From Hyphococcus sp. (GTDB lineage: Bacteria > Pseudomonadota > Alphaproteobacteria > Caulobacterales > Parvularculaceae): a stretch of 64,000 nucleotides of DNA. The stretch is from contig JANQRY010000008.1 of assembly GCA_028284345.1 (NCBI GenBank), positions 496,001 to 560,000 of the forward strand, in the 5' to 3' direction. Of the stretch, positions 40,580 to 49,416 are shown piece after piece (position 1 is the stretch's first letter; the number at the start of each line of letters is the position of its first letter). The notes beneath the pieces are model-generated. The model was not told the origin of the DNA. It did not search any database and saw only the letters and a list, made by a program, of their open reading frames with translations. The translations under genes and the position numbers were made by a program.

Positions 40580-41447
40580 CGGAATTTCTCCAACTCGAGG
40601 GCCTCAGAAAGACGTAATATACAGGAGAAATGACGATCTTCCAAAAATCCTTTATGGATCGAACATCTCTCACAAGGACCAAAAAAAGAAATGTTGTCGA
40701 CCCTATCGCCGCCGCTACGTACAATAAAACCTGGGCGGAAGACACGGCGACTATCAAGAGTACGCTGGTAATCAATCCGACAAACCGCTCTACAAACTTC
40801 AGCGTATTGAAATATAGAAATCCATCAGTTTTCAGATAGTAAAACCTTAAATATGTCTCTTTTACTTTCTCAAACTGATGCGGATATCGGCTCTTGAGAC
40901 GCCGCATTGCGATGGCACAATTGATATCCCAAATTATTAGAAGAATAAAAATTGCCACGAGAATACCAAGGTAAGGCATGGCGATCGCAAGGCCTTCGCT
41001 TGAAACAGCGCTCTTATCCATCTGTGTTGGTATTAACAAAAATATCTTTTGCGCAAGCAACTGTGACCACTCTGTTACGTATGCGAATAATCGCAAACTT
41101 TCGAGCGAGATGGTCACTGAGCCAATTACAAGAACAGCTAAAACCACGCGGATTCCGCGATCAACCCAGCCATGCAATCCGAATAAGCGGCTAATGAAGT
41201 GGTCGTCCTGGATGGCATCGACAAGATCGAAGGCATAAAGATAATAATACATCCGCACAAAATGAAACATCGCGAAACTGAGAAAGATCAAAAGTATCCA
41301 ATCGTCCTGCTTGTCGGACATTAGCGTTTCCGCGAATTTCAACGCCAGAGCGCCGGTCGACAGAATATATAAACTTGAAGAAACAACATCGAAAGATGAT
41401 TGATATCGATGCCCACCCCAAACGTTTATCTCATTTTTCTCGCTCAT
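40569..41447 (-). CDS. Polytopic membrane protein, first gene of ABC operon
   Basis: The 292-residue protein has about five or six hydrophobic segments (for example WILLIFLSFAMFHFVRMYYYLY, IRVVLAVLVIGSVTISL, MPYLGILVAIFILLIIWDI). No family is recognised. ATG 41447 follows ccgagggggct. It overlaps the binding-protein gene, so it belongs to the same transcript and may be an extra transporter subunit or a sensor. Confidence 0.65.
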   Translation of the reverse strand: MSEKNEINVWGGHRYQSSFDVVSSSLYILSTGALALKFAETLMSDKQDDWILLIFLSFAMFHFVRMYYYLYAFDLVDAIQDDHFISRLFGLHGWVDRGIRVVLAVLVIGSVTISLESLRLFAYVTEWSQLLAQKIFLLIPTQMDKSAVSSEGLAIAMPYLGILVAIFILLIIWDINCAIAMRRLKSRYPHQFEKVKETYLRFYYLKTDGFLYFNTLKFVERFVGLITSVLLIVAVSSAQVLLYVAAAIGSTTFLFLVLVRDVRSIKDFWKIVISPVYYVFLRPSSWRNSDAR

Positions 41448-41844
41448 AGCCCCCTCGGATGAGTCACCTAACGCCTTTTTATCACGAAAATCTACAAACA
41501 GCGATTATGTCCAGCTGTTTATTCTCTTAGAATATAAAAGAACTTAGCGCTAGGTTGAAATCGATGCTCCAGCTTTACTTCTCTGATTTGACATTTTTTT
41601 GAGCGCGCTTTGGTACCTAAACTATGCAGGTGCCTGTGGGGTGGCCATATTCAAATGACCTCTATTTAAACCAGTCTAACAGCTGGCGAGTGACTTCCAC
41701 GCCACATGGCGCCACATGCTCAAAAATGTTGATTCAGAGAATGGCGGATTTCTGCGGGTTGCAGCGGGCCGGTAATGTGGCGCGAAAATCGCGATTTTCT
41801 TGAAGTTCTGTAAACTGATTATCTGTAAGTAGTTAATCTTGTTA
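41448..41844. other. Intergenic stretch before the tRNA-Trp fragment
   Basis: No gene is seen. The left part is AT-rich and presumably holds the promoter of the membrane/ABC operon. The right part carries three of the GCCACAT boxes described below. Confidence 0.4.
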
Positions 41845-41949
41845 TGGCAGGAGCAGAGGGACTTGAACCCCCGACCTACGGTTTTGGAGGGCGTATACAA
41901 AGCCCAGAAATCAGCGGGTTACAGAGGCCGCGCCACATTCACGCCACAT
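41701..41949. repeat. GCCACAT boxes around tRNA-Trp-like attP
   Basis: GCCACAT occurs at 41701, 41711, 41932 and 41943 on the plus strand, and inverted (ATGTGGC) at 41775-41781. The boxes flank the tRNA-Trp fragment on both sides, as arm-type integrase sites flank an attP core. The last two fall in the 3' end of the integrase gene. Confidence 0.6.
41845..41889 (-). other. tRNA-Trp 3' fragment, candidate attP core
   Basis: On the minus strand: CTCCAAAACCGTAGGTCGGGGGTTCAAGTCCC...CTGCCA. This is the anticodon loop with CCA anticodon, a T-arm, the acceptor 3' strand and CCA of a tRNA-Trp, about 45 nt, without the 5' half. It lies 30 bp from the 3' end of integrase 41919-43145. No intact tRNA-Trp is in the window. 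Confidence 0.75.
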
Positions 41950-43145
41950 GGTTTTTGGGATACGCCGAGCAAGCCGATCATTCCGGCTTGATCTTTCTCC
42001 GAAAGTTCTCTTCGTTCGATCAAATGACCGTAATTATTTAATGTCGTCTCGATGCGCGTGTGTCCCATCCGTTTTTGAATTCGTTTTAGGTCAAAACCCT
42101 GGTCGATAATCACGGACGCATAAAAATGGCGAAGTGCATAAGGCGTGAATTTAGGTTTCGCAATCAATGCGCCATCAATTTCTTCTTCCTCAATTAGTCC
42201 TGCCTCTTCACAGGCGCGAAAAAATCCACGCTTTCGCCAGTTGTCGATACTTTGCCAATGTCCTCTATTTGTTGGGAACACAAGATCATGTGGGCTGGAA
42301 AAATTAATGCGTTTTACGGCGTGCTTCACCATGTCCATGACATCAGCGCTCGCCGGAATTGAGCGGCAGCCTGCCGGTGTTTTGGTAGCGGATATCGTGT
42401 TACCGGGACGTTTGACGGCGCGGTCTACAAAATAGCTGGCCTCGCGAAGATTGAATGTCGGGAATGCAAGATACTCTTGCGGCCGCATCCCTGAGTCTGC
42501 CGCCATGTAGAGCATCGGCCGGTAGCGTTGCCAACTACTCGCAATCTGATTGTTTTTGGAGTTTGCCAGTTTGTCGGCGGCGGAAAGAAGCGCCCAGACT
42601 TCCTTTTCAGTAGGAATTTCCATTTCCTGCTTTTCGTGCGCATTGGAGCGAATGCTCACGCCGGAAGCGATGTTGCTTGCGATGATCCCGCGAAGCGCCA
42701 ATTCATTCATTATTGTTGAAAACGAAGAAAGCACCTTCCGAGCCTGATCCCGGCTTGCGCAATTCTCCAAAAGCCAGGACTTAAAATTCACGATGTCTGG
42801 CGTCGTCAGATGCTGTAATGGTTTGCTCCAGCCATAGCGCTGAATGATTTCACCGCGATATGCGTATTGTTTGAGCGTGTACGGCGTAACCGGTTCATCT
42901 CTTTTTGAGGTTCCCTGTTTTTCACAGATGCGAAGCCAGAGCTCTATCGCCTCGTCGATTTCAGTGATCTTGGGTAACGGGCCGCACAAGCCTTCTTCAA
43001 TATCTTTTTCAGCTTTGAACCTTTGCGCCTGTTTGGCTTTGGCAAAGGTCTTGTAGGCAAATCCGCTTTTCTTGGATTTGTCGATATATCTTACCTGATA
43101 TCCGATGCCGCCATCGGAATTTACTCGTCTCCTGATATCTGCCAT
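41919..43145 (-). CDS. Tyrosine integrase (tRNA-Trp type), internal
   Basis: The 408-residue phage-type integrase has an N-terminal arm-binding segment (GGIGYQVRYIDKSKKSGFAYKTFAKAKQA), a core-binding domain and a catalytic domain with SGMRPQEYL, YALRHFYAS and MGHTRIETTLNNYGH (Arg, His-x-x-Arg type and Tyr). All catalytic residues appear present. It is not the integrase of the present insertion; the tRNA-Trp fragment next to it suggests its own former target. Its ATG is preceded by TATACT at 6 bp in the shared promoter box. Confidence 0.87.
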   Translation of the reverse strand: MADIRRRVNSDGGIGYQVRYIDKSKKSGFAYKTFAKAKQAQRFKAEKDIEEGLCGPLPKITEIDEAIELWLRICEKQGTSKRDEPVTPYTLKQYAYRGEIIQRYGWSKPLQHLTTPDIVNFKSWLLENCASRDQARKVLSSFSTIMNELALRGIIASNIASGVSIRSNAHEKQEMEIPTEKEVWALLSAADKLANSKNNQIASSWQRYRPMLYMAADSGMRPQEYLAFPTFNLREASYFVDRAVKRPGNTISATKTPAGCRSIPASADVMDMVKHAVKRINFSSPHDLVFPTNRGHWQSIDNWRKRGFFRACEEAGLIEEEEIDGALIAKPKFTPYALRHFYASVIIDQGFDLKRIQKRMGHTRIETTLNNYGHLIERRELSEKDQAGMIGLLGVSQKPCGVNVARPL

Positions 43146-43168
43146 TTATTCAGTATAGCGATTATATA
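43146..43168 (-). promoter_or_regulatory. Shared island promoter box, copy 3
   Basis: On the minus strand ATATAATCGCTATACTGAATAA precedes the integrase ATG at 43145. Confidence 0.5.
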
Positions 43169-43182
43169 AACAAAATTGAATC

Positions 43183-43422
43183 TTAATTTCGCAGGTTGTT
43201 TTCGGCTTCGATCTGGCGTTCGATATACAGGCTGATCAACGTGCGTTTTTCGATTTTCAACCGCCCGTCGATAGGGTCGACAAAAAATGGAAGCTTGCGC
43301 TTGCCGTCCGCATCGGGTTCGGCCGCACGCTTAATCTGCTTGTCGTTTAGCTCAACGCCGATGCCCAACAGGACATTCTGCGCCTCTCTGAGATCAATGT
43401 AATACGGCTTATTCGAAATCAT
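43183..43422 (-). CDS. Small hypothetical protein, 79 residues
   Basis: Starting at ATG 43422 with cttggagcgatc upstream, the product MISNKPYYIDLREAQNVLLGIGVELNDKQIKRAAEPDADGKRKLPFFVDPIDGRLKIEKRTL looks like a compact DNA-binding or accessory protein. It could be an excisionase-like partner of the adjacent integrase, but no motif proves that. It overlaps the upstream gene by 14 bp. Confidence 0.6.
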   Translation of the reverse strand: MISNKPYYIDLREAQNVLLGIGVELNDKQIKRAAEPDADGKRKLPFFVDPIDGRLKIEKRTLISLYIERQIEAENNLRN

Positions 43423-43672
43423 GATCGCTCCAAGGCCTATCAAAATGATCTGCGGCGCAGGGATACGGTCCGTCACAGCTTATCTCGTTAATATCCTCTC
43501 CTCTGGAATCAACGCAGCGCACTTCGTCTCCAAAGCCGTTTGTGAATGAGATATAGATCGTCGTATTGCGCGCACAACGAACCGCAAAGCGTTCTTCTAT
43601 GCTTTGAAGTTGCTCGTAGAGGCATTGTCTAAGTTGCGGGATCGACATCTCCCCTTTGATAGTAATCTTCAT
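43409..43672 (-). CDS. Small hypothetical protein, 87 residues
   Basis: The product MKITIKGEMSIPQLRQCLYEQLQSIEERFAVRCARNTTIYISFTNGFGDEVRCVDSRGEDINE is a mixed alpha/beta protein of unknown family, found by me only as a pattern common near plasmid integrases. It overlaps the next gene. A fourth, weaker copy of the shared promoter box lies 44 bp upstream (43716-43723). Confidence 0.6.
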   Translation of the reverse strand: MKITIKGEMSIPQLRQCLYEQLQSIEERFAVRCARNTTIYISFTNGFGDEVRCVDSRGEDINEISCDGPYPCAADHFDRPWSDHDFE

Positions 43673-43715
43673 TTGAATTCCGATCTCGGCTTAGAAAGCC
43701 AAAGGACTATATATT

Positions 43716-43732
43716 CAGTATACAACTTATAA
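43716..43732 (-). promoter_or_regulatory. Shared island promoter box, copy 4 (weak)
   Basis: On the minus strand ATAAGTTGTATACTG lies upstream of the gene starting at 43672. Unlike copies 1-3 it is not adjacent to the ATG. Confidence 0.35.
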
Positions 43733-43836
43733 TGGCATTATGAAAATTTAATTGTGCTGCTCTGCAGCAACGCAACACATCAAACTCCTGGGACTGCGCG
43801 AGGAATATAGCTGTGATTTCAGATTAAATTCTACAC

Positions 43837-44052
43837 ATGAGCAAAGTGCAGGATGAGGAGATTGAAGCAGCGTTACGCAGCCTGTCGCGTATTGTCACGC
43901 GATATGGCGATATCTACTGGCCGCTATTTGAACGCTTGGAATCTGAACTCCAAACAAGGCAGCAGCGTATAGCGCGCTTACATCGATATGAGGAAATTCA
44001 CATCACGAAACCCGCCTTAGAAACAGGATATATGGTCACGTCTCTGGATTAA
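43837..44052 (+). CDS. Small helical hypothetical protein, 71 residues
   Basis: The product MSKVQDEEIEAALRSLSRIVTRYGDIYWPLFERLESELQTRQQRIARLHRYEE is predicted all-helical and amphipathic. No family is recognised. It is an orphan between the integrase module and the exported-protein cluster. Confidence 0.5.
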   Translation: MSKVQDEEIEAALRSLSRIVTRYGDIYWPLFERLESELQTRQQRIARLHRYEEIHITKPALETGYMVTSLD

Positions 44053-44215
44053 AAGTTATTGAGGATAAGGTCGTCAGGCAGATTGTTGTTTTGCATACCT
44101 AAAACTATAGGTGCGCAAGTACTGCAATCGAAAACTGCAATTTGGTTGTGGTTTTTTTAGTAGACGATAAGATTGATGTAAATTGAAACAAATTCCTTGT
44201 GAAGGTGATCTGGAT

Positions 44216-44851
44216 ATGCGGCCAATAAGAGCGATAATGATAAGCGTACTGGCATTGGCTGCGTGTATTTCAAATTCGGCCGCAATGCAGGGCGAAACTT
44301 GTTTCTTTGCAGAGTGCTTCGGAAAAATTACTATTGTCGAAAATGATCGTAAAAAGGAGTTTTATTGGGGGGAAATAAATGAGACCAAGGAGCCTCATGG
44401 TTTTGGCAGGCTTTTTATAAATGAATTAAAGGGAGGAGTGTTTGAACGGGGAGATGGCTCAACGTTTTCAGGAAGAGCATGGATCCCTTCCTACTACGAT
44501 GGAGACTGGGCGAGAGGGCAACGTCATAACCACGGAGTAATGTACTTTAGACGAGATAAACGTTGGCATAGAACGTACACATACTATGAGAATGGGAACT
44601 TGCTGATACGAGCAACTTGGGAGCCATTTTATTCAAGTTCGGGTGCATGGCTTGTGCACCTTATCAATAAACAAGGCCCCTCGTGGAGCGCTTCGTGCGA
44701 AGGCACAGCATATGCTCCTACAAACTGTCAAGACGAGAGACTCTCTATTGAGGACTTGCGCGAAACAATATTCACAGCAAGAGAGAATGCGCAAAAAGCT
44801 GCCGAAGCAGCCAATCGGGCCGGTTTCAATTTAGAGGGCGGCCCCAAGTAA
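44216..44851 (+). CDS. Exported MORN-like repeat protein
   Basis: Starting at ATG 44216, a signal peptide (MRPIRAIMISVLALAACISNSAAM) precedes CFFAECFGKIT and EFYWGEINETKEPHGFGRLFINE, a MORN-type repeat (Y-W-G-E...G-F-G-R-L). More degenerate repeats follow (YDGDWARGQRHNHGVMYF). The C-terminus is helical (ETIFTARENAQKAAEAANRAGF). It is a clear paralogue of the broken gene at 53365-53903. It opens the exported-protein cluster. Confidence 0.7.
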   Translation: MRPIRAIMISVLALAACISNSAAMQGETCFFAECFGKITIVENDRKKEFYWGEINETKEPHGFGRLFINELKGGVFERGDGSTFSGRAWIPSYYDGDWARGQRHNHGVMYFRRDKRWHRTYTYYENGNLLIRATWEPFYSSSGAWLVHLINKQGPSWSASCEGTAYAPTNCQDERLSIEDLRETIFTARENAQKAAEAANRAGFNLEGGPK

Positions 44852-45005
44852 CCTCAGTAGATTCTGTCAAGCCGCCTATATCCTGCAGGAATTGAGTCTG
44901 CGCAGAATGCACCGACATGTCACTACCAATTCAGGCCGCTACTCTTGTGAATCTATCGTCAACGCCATATCGTCGTAACAACTAGCACTTTTCTGGATAT
45001 ACAAT

Positions 45006-45578
45006 ATGCCCCATCAATCGGTGTCGCGCCCCATCCCGGTAATAGCAGTGGCCATTTTTTCAGCGGGAGGACTTCACTTTTTTTCAACAGCAGAAGCCAA
45101 GACAAAGTGCCATTTTTGTCCGCCAGCAAGTGAAATCGAAAATCAATTACAAATCAACTGCGTATCCCATCGATTTGAGCAGTTAGGCGGGCCAAGGAAC
45201 GCGCCTGTACGCTCCCAGCTCGAAGGCATTTCGGCATCAGTTAATGAAGACTATTATTTAACTTATGAATGGGTGCAGCAAGTCGAGCGAACTGGACAAG
45301 ATATTCGCGAACAAGTACGCGTGAAGGTAGGTTTACAGGAAGTTACTGTACAGAATAATAATCAGGGCGGGTTAACAGAAAAGCAGAGCGATGGTGTACA
45401 AGTATTAGGATTGATATGCCGAAATCAATCGGCTTGCGCAAAAGTCGAAAGTGCCGTGAGAACAGTTAATAACCAGAGAGATGAATCCGCAAATCGTAAT
45501 GCTCAGTCGGCATCTAAGGGGTTAAATCTAATATGTCGAAATCCCGAAGTTGTGATGCGAACACTAAGCACTTTTTAA
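45006..45578 (+). CDS. Exported cysteine-containing hypothetical protein
   Basis: The 190-residue product has a probable signal peptide (IPVIAVAIFSAGGLHFFSTAEA) and two related segments, VQVLGLICRNQSACAKVESAVRTVNN and KGLNLICRNPEVVMRTLSTF, suggesting internal duplication. No family is recognised. It is part of the exported cluster by position and composition. Confidence 0.55.
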   Translation: MPHQSVSRPIPVIAVAIFSAGGLHFFSTAEAKTKCHFCPPASEIENQLQINCVSHRFEQLGGPRNAPVRSQLEGISASVNEDYYLTYEWVQQVERTGQDIREQVRVKVGLQEVTVQNNNQGGLTEKQSDGVQVLGLICRNQSACAKVESAVRTVNNQRDESANRNAQSASKGLNLICRNPEVVMRTLSTF

Positions 45579-45665
45579 TTCGTGGAAGCTCTAGCTAGAT
45601 AACCCCATTCCACCTACGCAGGAAAGTAAATTCGGAGTGCGTGCAATCTCGAAGACTTCGCATTT

Positions 45666-46463
45666 TCACGTTGAACTGAGAATGTAACCAATGCCATCGC
45701 TCAAAGCCTGTTCCGCATTTGCATTGGGACGGTTAGCGGAATACCTATATCCTGCCTCAATTGCACTCATCCTTTGAGCGCTTGTACCATGTTTGGATTC
45801 TTTATTGAATTCACTCGGTGCGAGAGTGCTCCATGCTTCTCCGATCGTCTGCAGGCTGCTGTTGGATACTTGGTAGCGCGTCAGATATTGGTGCAAACCG
45901 TAACCGGTTCCGAAGTCAGCATGCAATTCAGTTGCATAACATGGCTTATCCTTAAATGCAGTCGAAAAGTCTTCTTTTGCGTGGAATTGCTTGATGTGAG
46001 AGAATTCATGCCCGCATATTGCTAATACTACCATATCACCATAGCGCTCCTTTTGCAGCTGCTTTGTCAACATGTTCATTCCAAAATAGATGGTACCCCG
46101 ACGACCTGGAATCGTTGAGCTGTCTGCAGCATACGCATTTGCGCCGCTGCTATCGTTAATGTACTTAAAATCGGGAAAAACACGATAAAGGCGAGCAAGT
46201 CTTGTTAGCACCCGCTTCAATGCATCGTCGAACCCTTCGATTCCCGATTCGTCAAAAATATCACTATCAGTTAGTTGATCCAGTGTTTCCTGTGGCGTGA
46301 ATGCTCTGCTCGTACCCATGGCTTCGGCTTCATTCTCCTGCAGCGCACATGCGGCTGCGAAGATCGAGTCACAAGTGTTCGTGTGAGCAGCAGTTCCCGA
46401 AACACAGCAAATCGAATTAGCGGCCAAGCCCACCGAAAATGATCGTCTAGAGATTTTCGCCAT
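45666..46463 (-). CDS. Tat-exported zinc peptidase-like protein
   Basis: The N-terminus MAKISRRSFSVGLAANSICC has a twin-arginine SRRSF motif. The body contains AICGHEFSHIKQFH (HExxH at 152-156) and ATELHADFGTGYGL, which supplies a third ligand, so the fold is gluzincin/M48-like. Tat export suggests folding or metal loading in the cytoplasm. A strong ribosome site (gggaggaag) precedes ATG 46463. It lies 25 bp after the DUF4384-like gene on the same strand. Confidence 0.75.
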   Translation of the reverse strand: MAKISRRSFSVGLAANSICCVSGTAAHTNTCDSIFAAACALQENEAEAMGTSRAFTPQETLDQLTDSDIFDESGIEGFDDALKRVLTRLARLYRVFPDFKYINDSSGANAYAADSSTIPGRRGTIYFGMNMLTKQLQKERYGDMVVLAICGHEFSHIKQFHAKEDFSTAFKDKPCYATELHADFGTGYGLHQYLTRYQVSNSSLQTIGEAWSTLAPSEFNKESKHGTSAQRMSAIEAGYRYSANRPNANAEQALSDGIGYILSST

Positions 46464-46487
46464 TCATTCTTCCTCCCGTCAGGCAAA

Positions 46488-47054
46488 CTACTTGATCAAG
46501 TATCTCAGCCAATCTTCGTACACTTTTGCTGGTCGTTCCGCATCTTCAGTGACACCTGGTAATCGCACTGGCCTAGGGGGTTCGCCATCAATTGTGCCGA
46601 CGATCCATACCTTTCCTTGCCCTTTCGAATTCGGTACTTGGAACGCTAAATCCGCACAGTAAATTACGTTTCGTCTGACGCGCGCAGAATCAATGTAATT
46701 GGTGGGAACCATTGGGTGCCAGTTTCCATCGACGTCAGTAAAAACCACCCGCACATTCATCTCTCGTTCAGCTCTAAAGCAAACAAGAATGAAACCACCA
46801 GGGGTGAGTTCAACTCTACCAGAATTGTCAATAGGGGGCGCATCAACAGCTCGAAGCGATACAATCCCATCTTGCGGTATTACTCGGAAACCGCTGGAAT
46901 CGGGAACTAAAGGAAGATCCCTTCGTAGTTCATCAAGTTTTGAGCGGTCTGGCGCAAAAAGAATTGTTGCTTCGGAAAAATCTGCATGTGCCACGCCAAT
47001 ATTTAGGAAGGCCAGTAGTGTCACCAGTGGGAAGGTACAACGCGAAACGATCAT
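46488..47054 (-). CDS. Exported DUF4384-like protein
   Basis: From ATG 47054 (ggag 8 bp upstream) the signal peptide CTFPLVTLLAFLNIGVAHA is followed by a beta-rich domain: GRVELTPGGFILVCFRAEREMNVRVVFTDVDGNWHPMVPTNYIDSARVRRNVIYCADLAFQVPNSKGQGKVWIVGTIDGEPPRP. The order of strands resembles DUF4384, a domain often beside CHAT or caspase-like genes. Assignment is by pattern. It is followed by the zinc peptidase and preceded by the CHAT gene 39 bp away, giving a likely operon of four genes. Confidence 0.55.
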   Translation of the reverse strand: MIVSRCTFPLVTLLAFLNIGVAHADFSEATILFAPDRSKLDELRRDLPLVPDSSGFRVIPQDGIVSLRAVDAPPIDNSGRVELTPGGFILVCFRAEREMNVRVVFTDVDGNWHPMVPTNYIDSARVRRNVIYCADLAFQVPNSKGQGKVWIVGTIDGEPPRPVRLPGVTEDAERPAKVYEDWLRYLIK

Positions 47055-47093
47055 AAAATGGCTCCATCGCAAGTAAACGAACTTGCGCTTTCA

Positions 47094-49319
47094 TCAATTT
47101 TCAAAATATGAACTGTGGGATCCCGTATAGTGAAACAATAACGGCCAAAGGTTTCCCTGCGTATCAGAGAAAATATTTCGTCTTACCTCGAGAACAGCTC
47201 GGGATGGAGACATACGACGCCCTGCTGTAAACTGCTCCATCAGCAATACGCCAAAGTAGTCAGCGGTTTCATCGTGAATTTCGGCCTCTGTTGTAATAAC
47301 TCCGAATGCGCCGGCGTTGATGAATTTCCCCGCAAAAGACTGTCCAGATGTACCCGAGCCGGGAATGCCTGTTTCGCAGGCCAACAGAACAACAAGCGGG
47401 TGCGATTGGAAAATTAGCCCTCCATCCACCTCCAACGCTAGAGCACGTAATCTAGCCGGAACGAACGCATCATCTTGTGAGCGTTCATTCCCACCGGGCT
47501 TAGCGGCACGAAATATTAATCGTGGGTTCACGCCAACTGGGTTATAGAACCCTCTGGAATCATCAAATCGGGTCTTACCGTGTGTGTAGGTCCACACGAA
47601 ATTTACATTGCGACGACTTTCCCATAACGCGCTTTCAAACTCTGACGAATTTAGGGCTGCTTTTTGGCCGGAGCTTTGACCAATCCGACCCTCCTTGACC
47701 AGCACATCGACAATTTTGCTACGGTGCCGACATGCGAGATAGCTAACCCGATCGATGATACTTCCAGAGTCCCACAATTCGTCACAAGTTGCCTCAGCTC
47801 TAGCCAGCGAATTATAATCCGGCCCTGAATAAGATCCAAATACTACATTCCATGTTTCGGCTTCATAAAACGGGACCTTGCGCGGAAGCGAGTACGATTG
47901 ACCAATGTCTTTTCCCTCAATAATGTCAAACACCAATCCAAGAAACTTCGACTGAGATCGTTCATAGTTTTCTTCGTGCGGATGCAATAACTGCACAGGA
48001 ATGTGGATCTGCGAGTGAGTTCGAATCTTAATGACAGGTCCTCGCATCTCCCCCGACAACCGCCGCCCACTAATATCCGCCAAAGCATCCATAAGTTGGC
48101 GAATTTTACTTTCAGAGCCGAGTGACCCGAACAAGTCGGAATACAATTGTCGCCCTTCAAGGTACATTCGCCGACTAGCCGTAGCAGCATTTCGATTGTC
48201 AGCAGTCCATATAAACGGAATACCGACCCAATCTTCACACCTTGAACCACCTAGAACAGACTCTGTAGCAGCACGCGAAACTGAAGCACCGACTCCTTCG
48301 CGACGAACGAGACAACTAAGCGATGCATACGTTTCCCCAAGTGTCGAATTTAGATCATCGAACCCAGAAATCGAAGTAACGAATGTGACCTCGTTGTCAA
48401 AGTATTGAAAAGCATCAATACCGAATTCCTCCAATTGTTCGATAAGTAGACGAGCCAGCCCTTGATCTTTAGGGCGCATCAATTCTGCTTTTACAACTAT
48501 ATTAGTTGAGCCACCGCCAATTTCCGAAACAACTATTTTGAGATCCGGTCGACTATCCGAGTACTGTTGAAAGGGGACATTTTGTCGAATTTGGATAGTC
48601 GCGACACTACCTTTAGTTTGGGTGAATTGACTGATTTTTTGACGGCCATAAGTGAGGAAATTGTCTATTTTCTTGATGACTTGTGCAGCCGGCCTTTGCC
48701 GGAAGTCTATTTCCTGCGGACTTTTATTTTCGTTGGCAACGAAACCTTCGTCCAACAAACTTATGGGAATATGCAACTGATCGTGCCTGACACCGGCTTC
48801 AAGCAAAATAAGAGTTACACCCGGACTCTCACCTAGCGGCAACCAATTGTGATCTTGTTCGCGGTCGTCGATGGGGCTGAACGCAAATTCTATTTCGTTT
48901 GTTCTCAGAGTTTCGCGATCAAATAGAATTTTCTGGGGTGGCTGAACGTTGTCAGAAAAACCGCATATGCTGCAACGAAAAACTACGTCAAGAGCTTTTC
49001 CTTCGTTTAATGCTGCCCTAGCGCTTTCGCTGACTAGCGGTCCCGAACTCTCGCCTTTCAATTGCGCTTCCAAAGAATACCTAACGGTCGTTTGCCGGTT
49101 CTTAATCAGAGTTATCGTATCTTGGTTTTCGGACATGTTATCAGGAAACAAAATCTCATGAGTAAGCGTCCGGTCGGGCGGTATAATGTGTGGCCCATTC
49201 AGATTACGCCCACCGACACCACCCATACTCGTTACAGTGATAGCGTAGCCGACTGCGACTACAATCACCGTCAGGACAACCAATGCAAAGAAATTCAATG
49301 CACCCTTCAACGTCACCAT
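47094..49319 (-). CDS. Membrane-anchored CHAT-domain (caspase-like) protease
   Basis: The 741-residue protein has one N-terminal membrane segment (FFALVVLTVIVVAVGYAITV, about 11-30), then a large beta-rich ectodomain with a CSICG motif, and a C-terminal CHAT domain. The catalytic pair is His580 in TYTHGKT and Cys648 in VVLLACETG, followed by SFAGKFINAGAFGVITTEAEI, typical CHAT. With no preceding basic loop change, the bulk should face the periplasm, unusual because most CHAT proteases work in the cytoplasm. It lies between genes for a lipoprotein and a DUF4384-like protein. Confidence 0.82.
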   Translation of the reverse strand: MVTLKGALNFFALVVLTVIVVAVGYAITVTSMGGVGGRNLNGPHIIPPDRTLTHEILFPDNMSENQDTITLIKNRQTTVRYSLEAQLKGESSGPLVSESARAALNEGKALDVVFRCSICGFSDNVQPPQKILFDRETLRTNEIEFAFSPIDDREQDHNWLPLGESPGVTLILLEAGVRHDQLHIPISLLDEGFVANENKSPQEIDFRQRPAAQVIKKIDNFLTYGRQKISQFTQTKGSVATIQIRQNVPFQQYSDSRPDLKIVVSEIGGGSTNIVVKAELMRPKDQGLARLLIEQLEEFGIDAFQYFDNEVTFVTSISGFDDLNSTLGETYASLSCLVRREGVGASVSRAATESVLGGSRCEDWVGIPFIWTADNRNAATASRRMYLEGRQLYSDLFGSLGSESKIRQLMDALADISGRRLSGEMRGPVIKIRTHSQIHIPVQLLHPHEENYERSQSKFLGLVFDIIEGKDIGQSYSLPRKVPFYEAETWNVVFGSYSGPDYNSLARAEATCDELWDSGSIIDRVSYLACRHRSKIVDVLVKEGRIGQSSGQKAALNSSEFESALWESRRNVNFVWTYTHGKTRFDDSRGFYNPVGVNPRLIFRAAKPGGNERSQDDAFVPARLRALALEVDGGLIFQSHPLVVLLACETGIPGSGTSGQSFAGKFINAGAFGVITTEAEIHDETADYFGVLLMEQFTAGRRMSPSRAVLEVRRNIFSDTQGNLWPLLFHYTGSHSSYFEN

Positions 49320-49416
49320 CTCCCATGGAAGGTGGAACAGGCCTGGCTCATAGAGGCGGACATTAGGCCGACGAGGCAGCGGGCGTGCTCGGTCGGCCTA
49401 AGTTCCAGCAAATCAC

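Noticed and set aside
41844-42041. ORF MAGAEGLEPPTYGFGG as a gene
   Set aside because: It is a translation of the tRNA-Trp fragment and the reverse of the integrase end.
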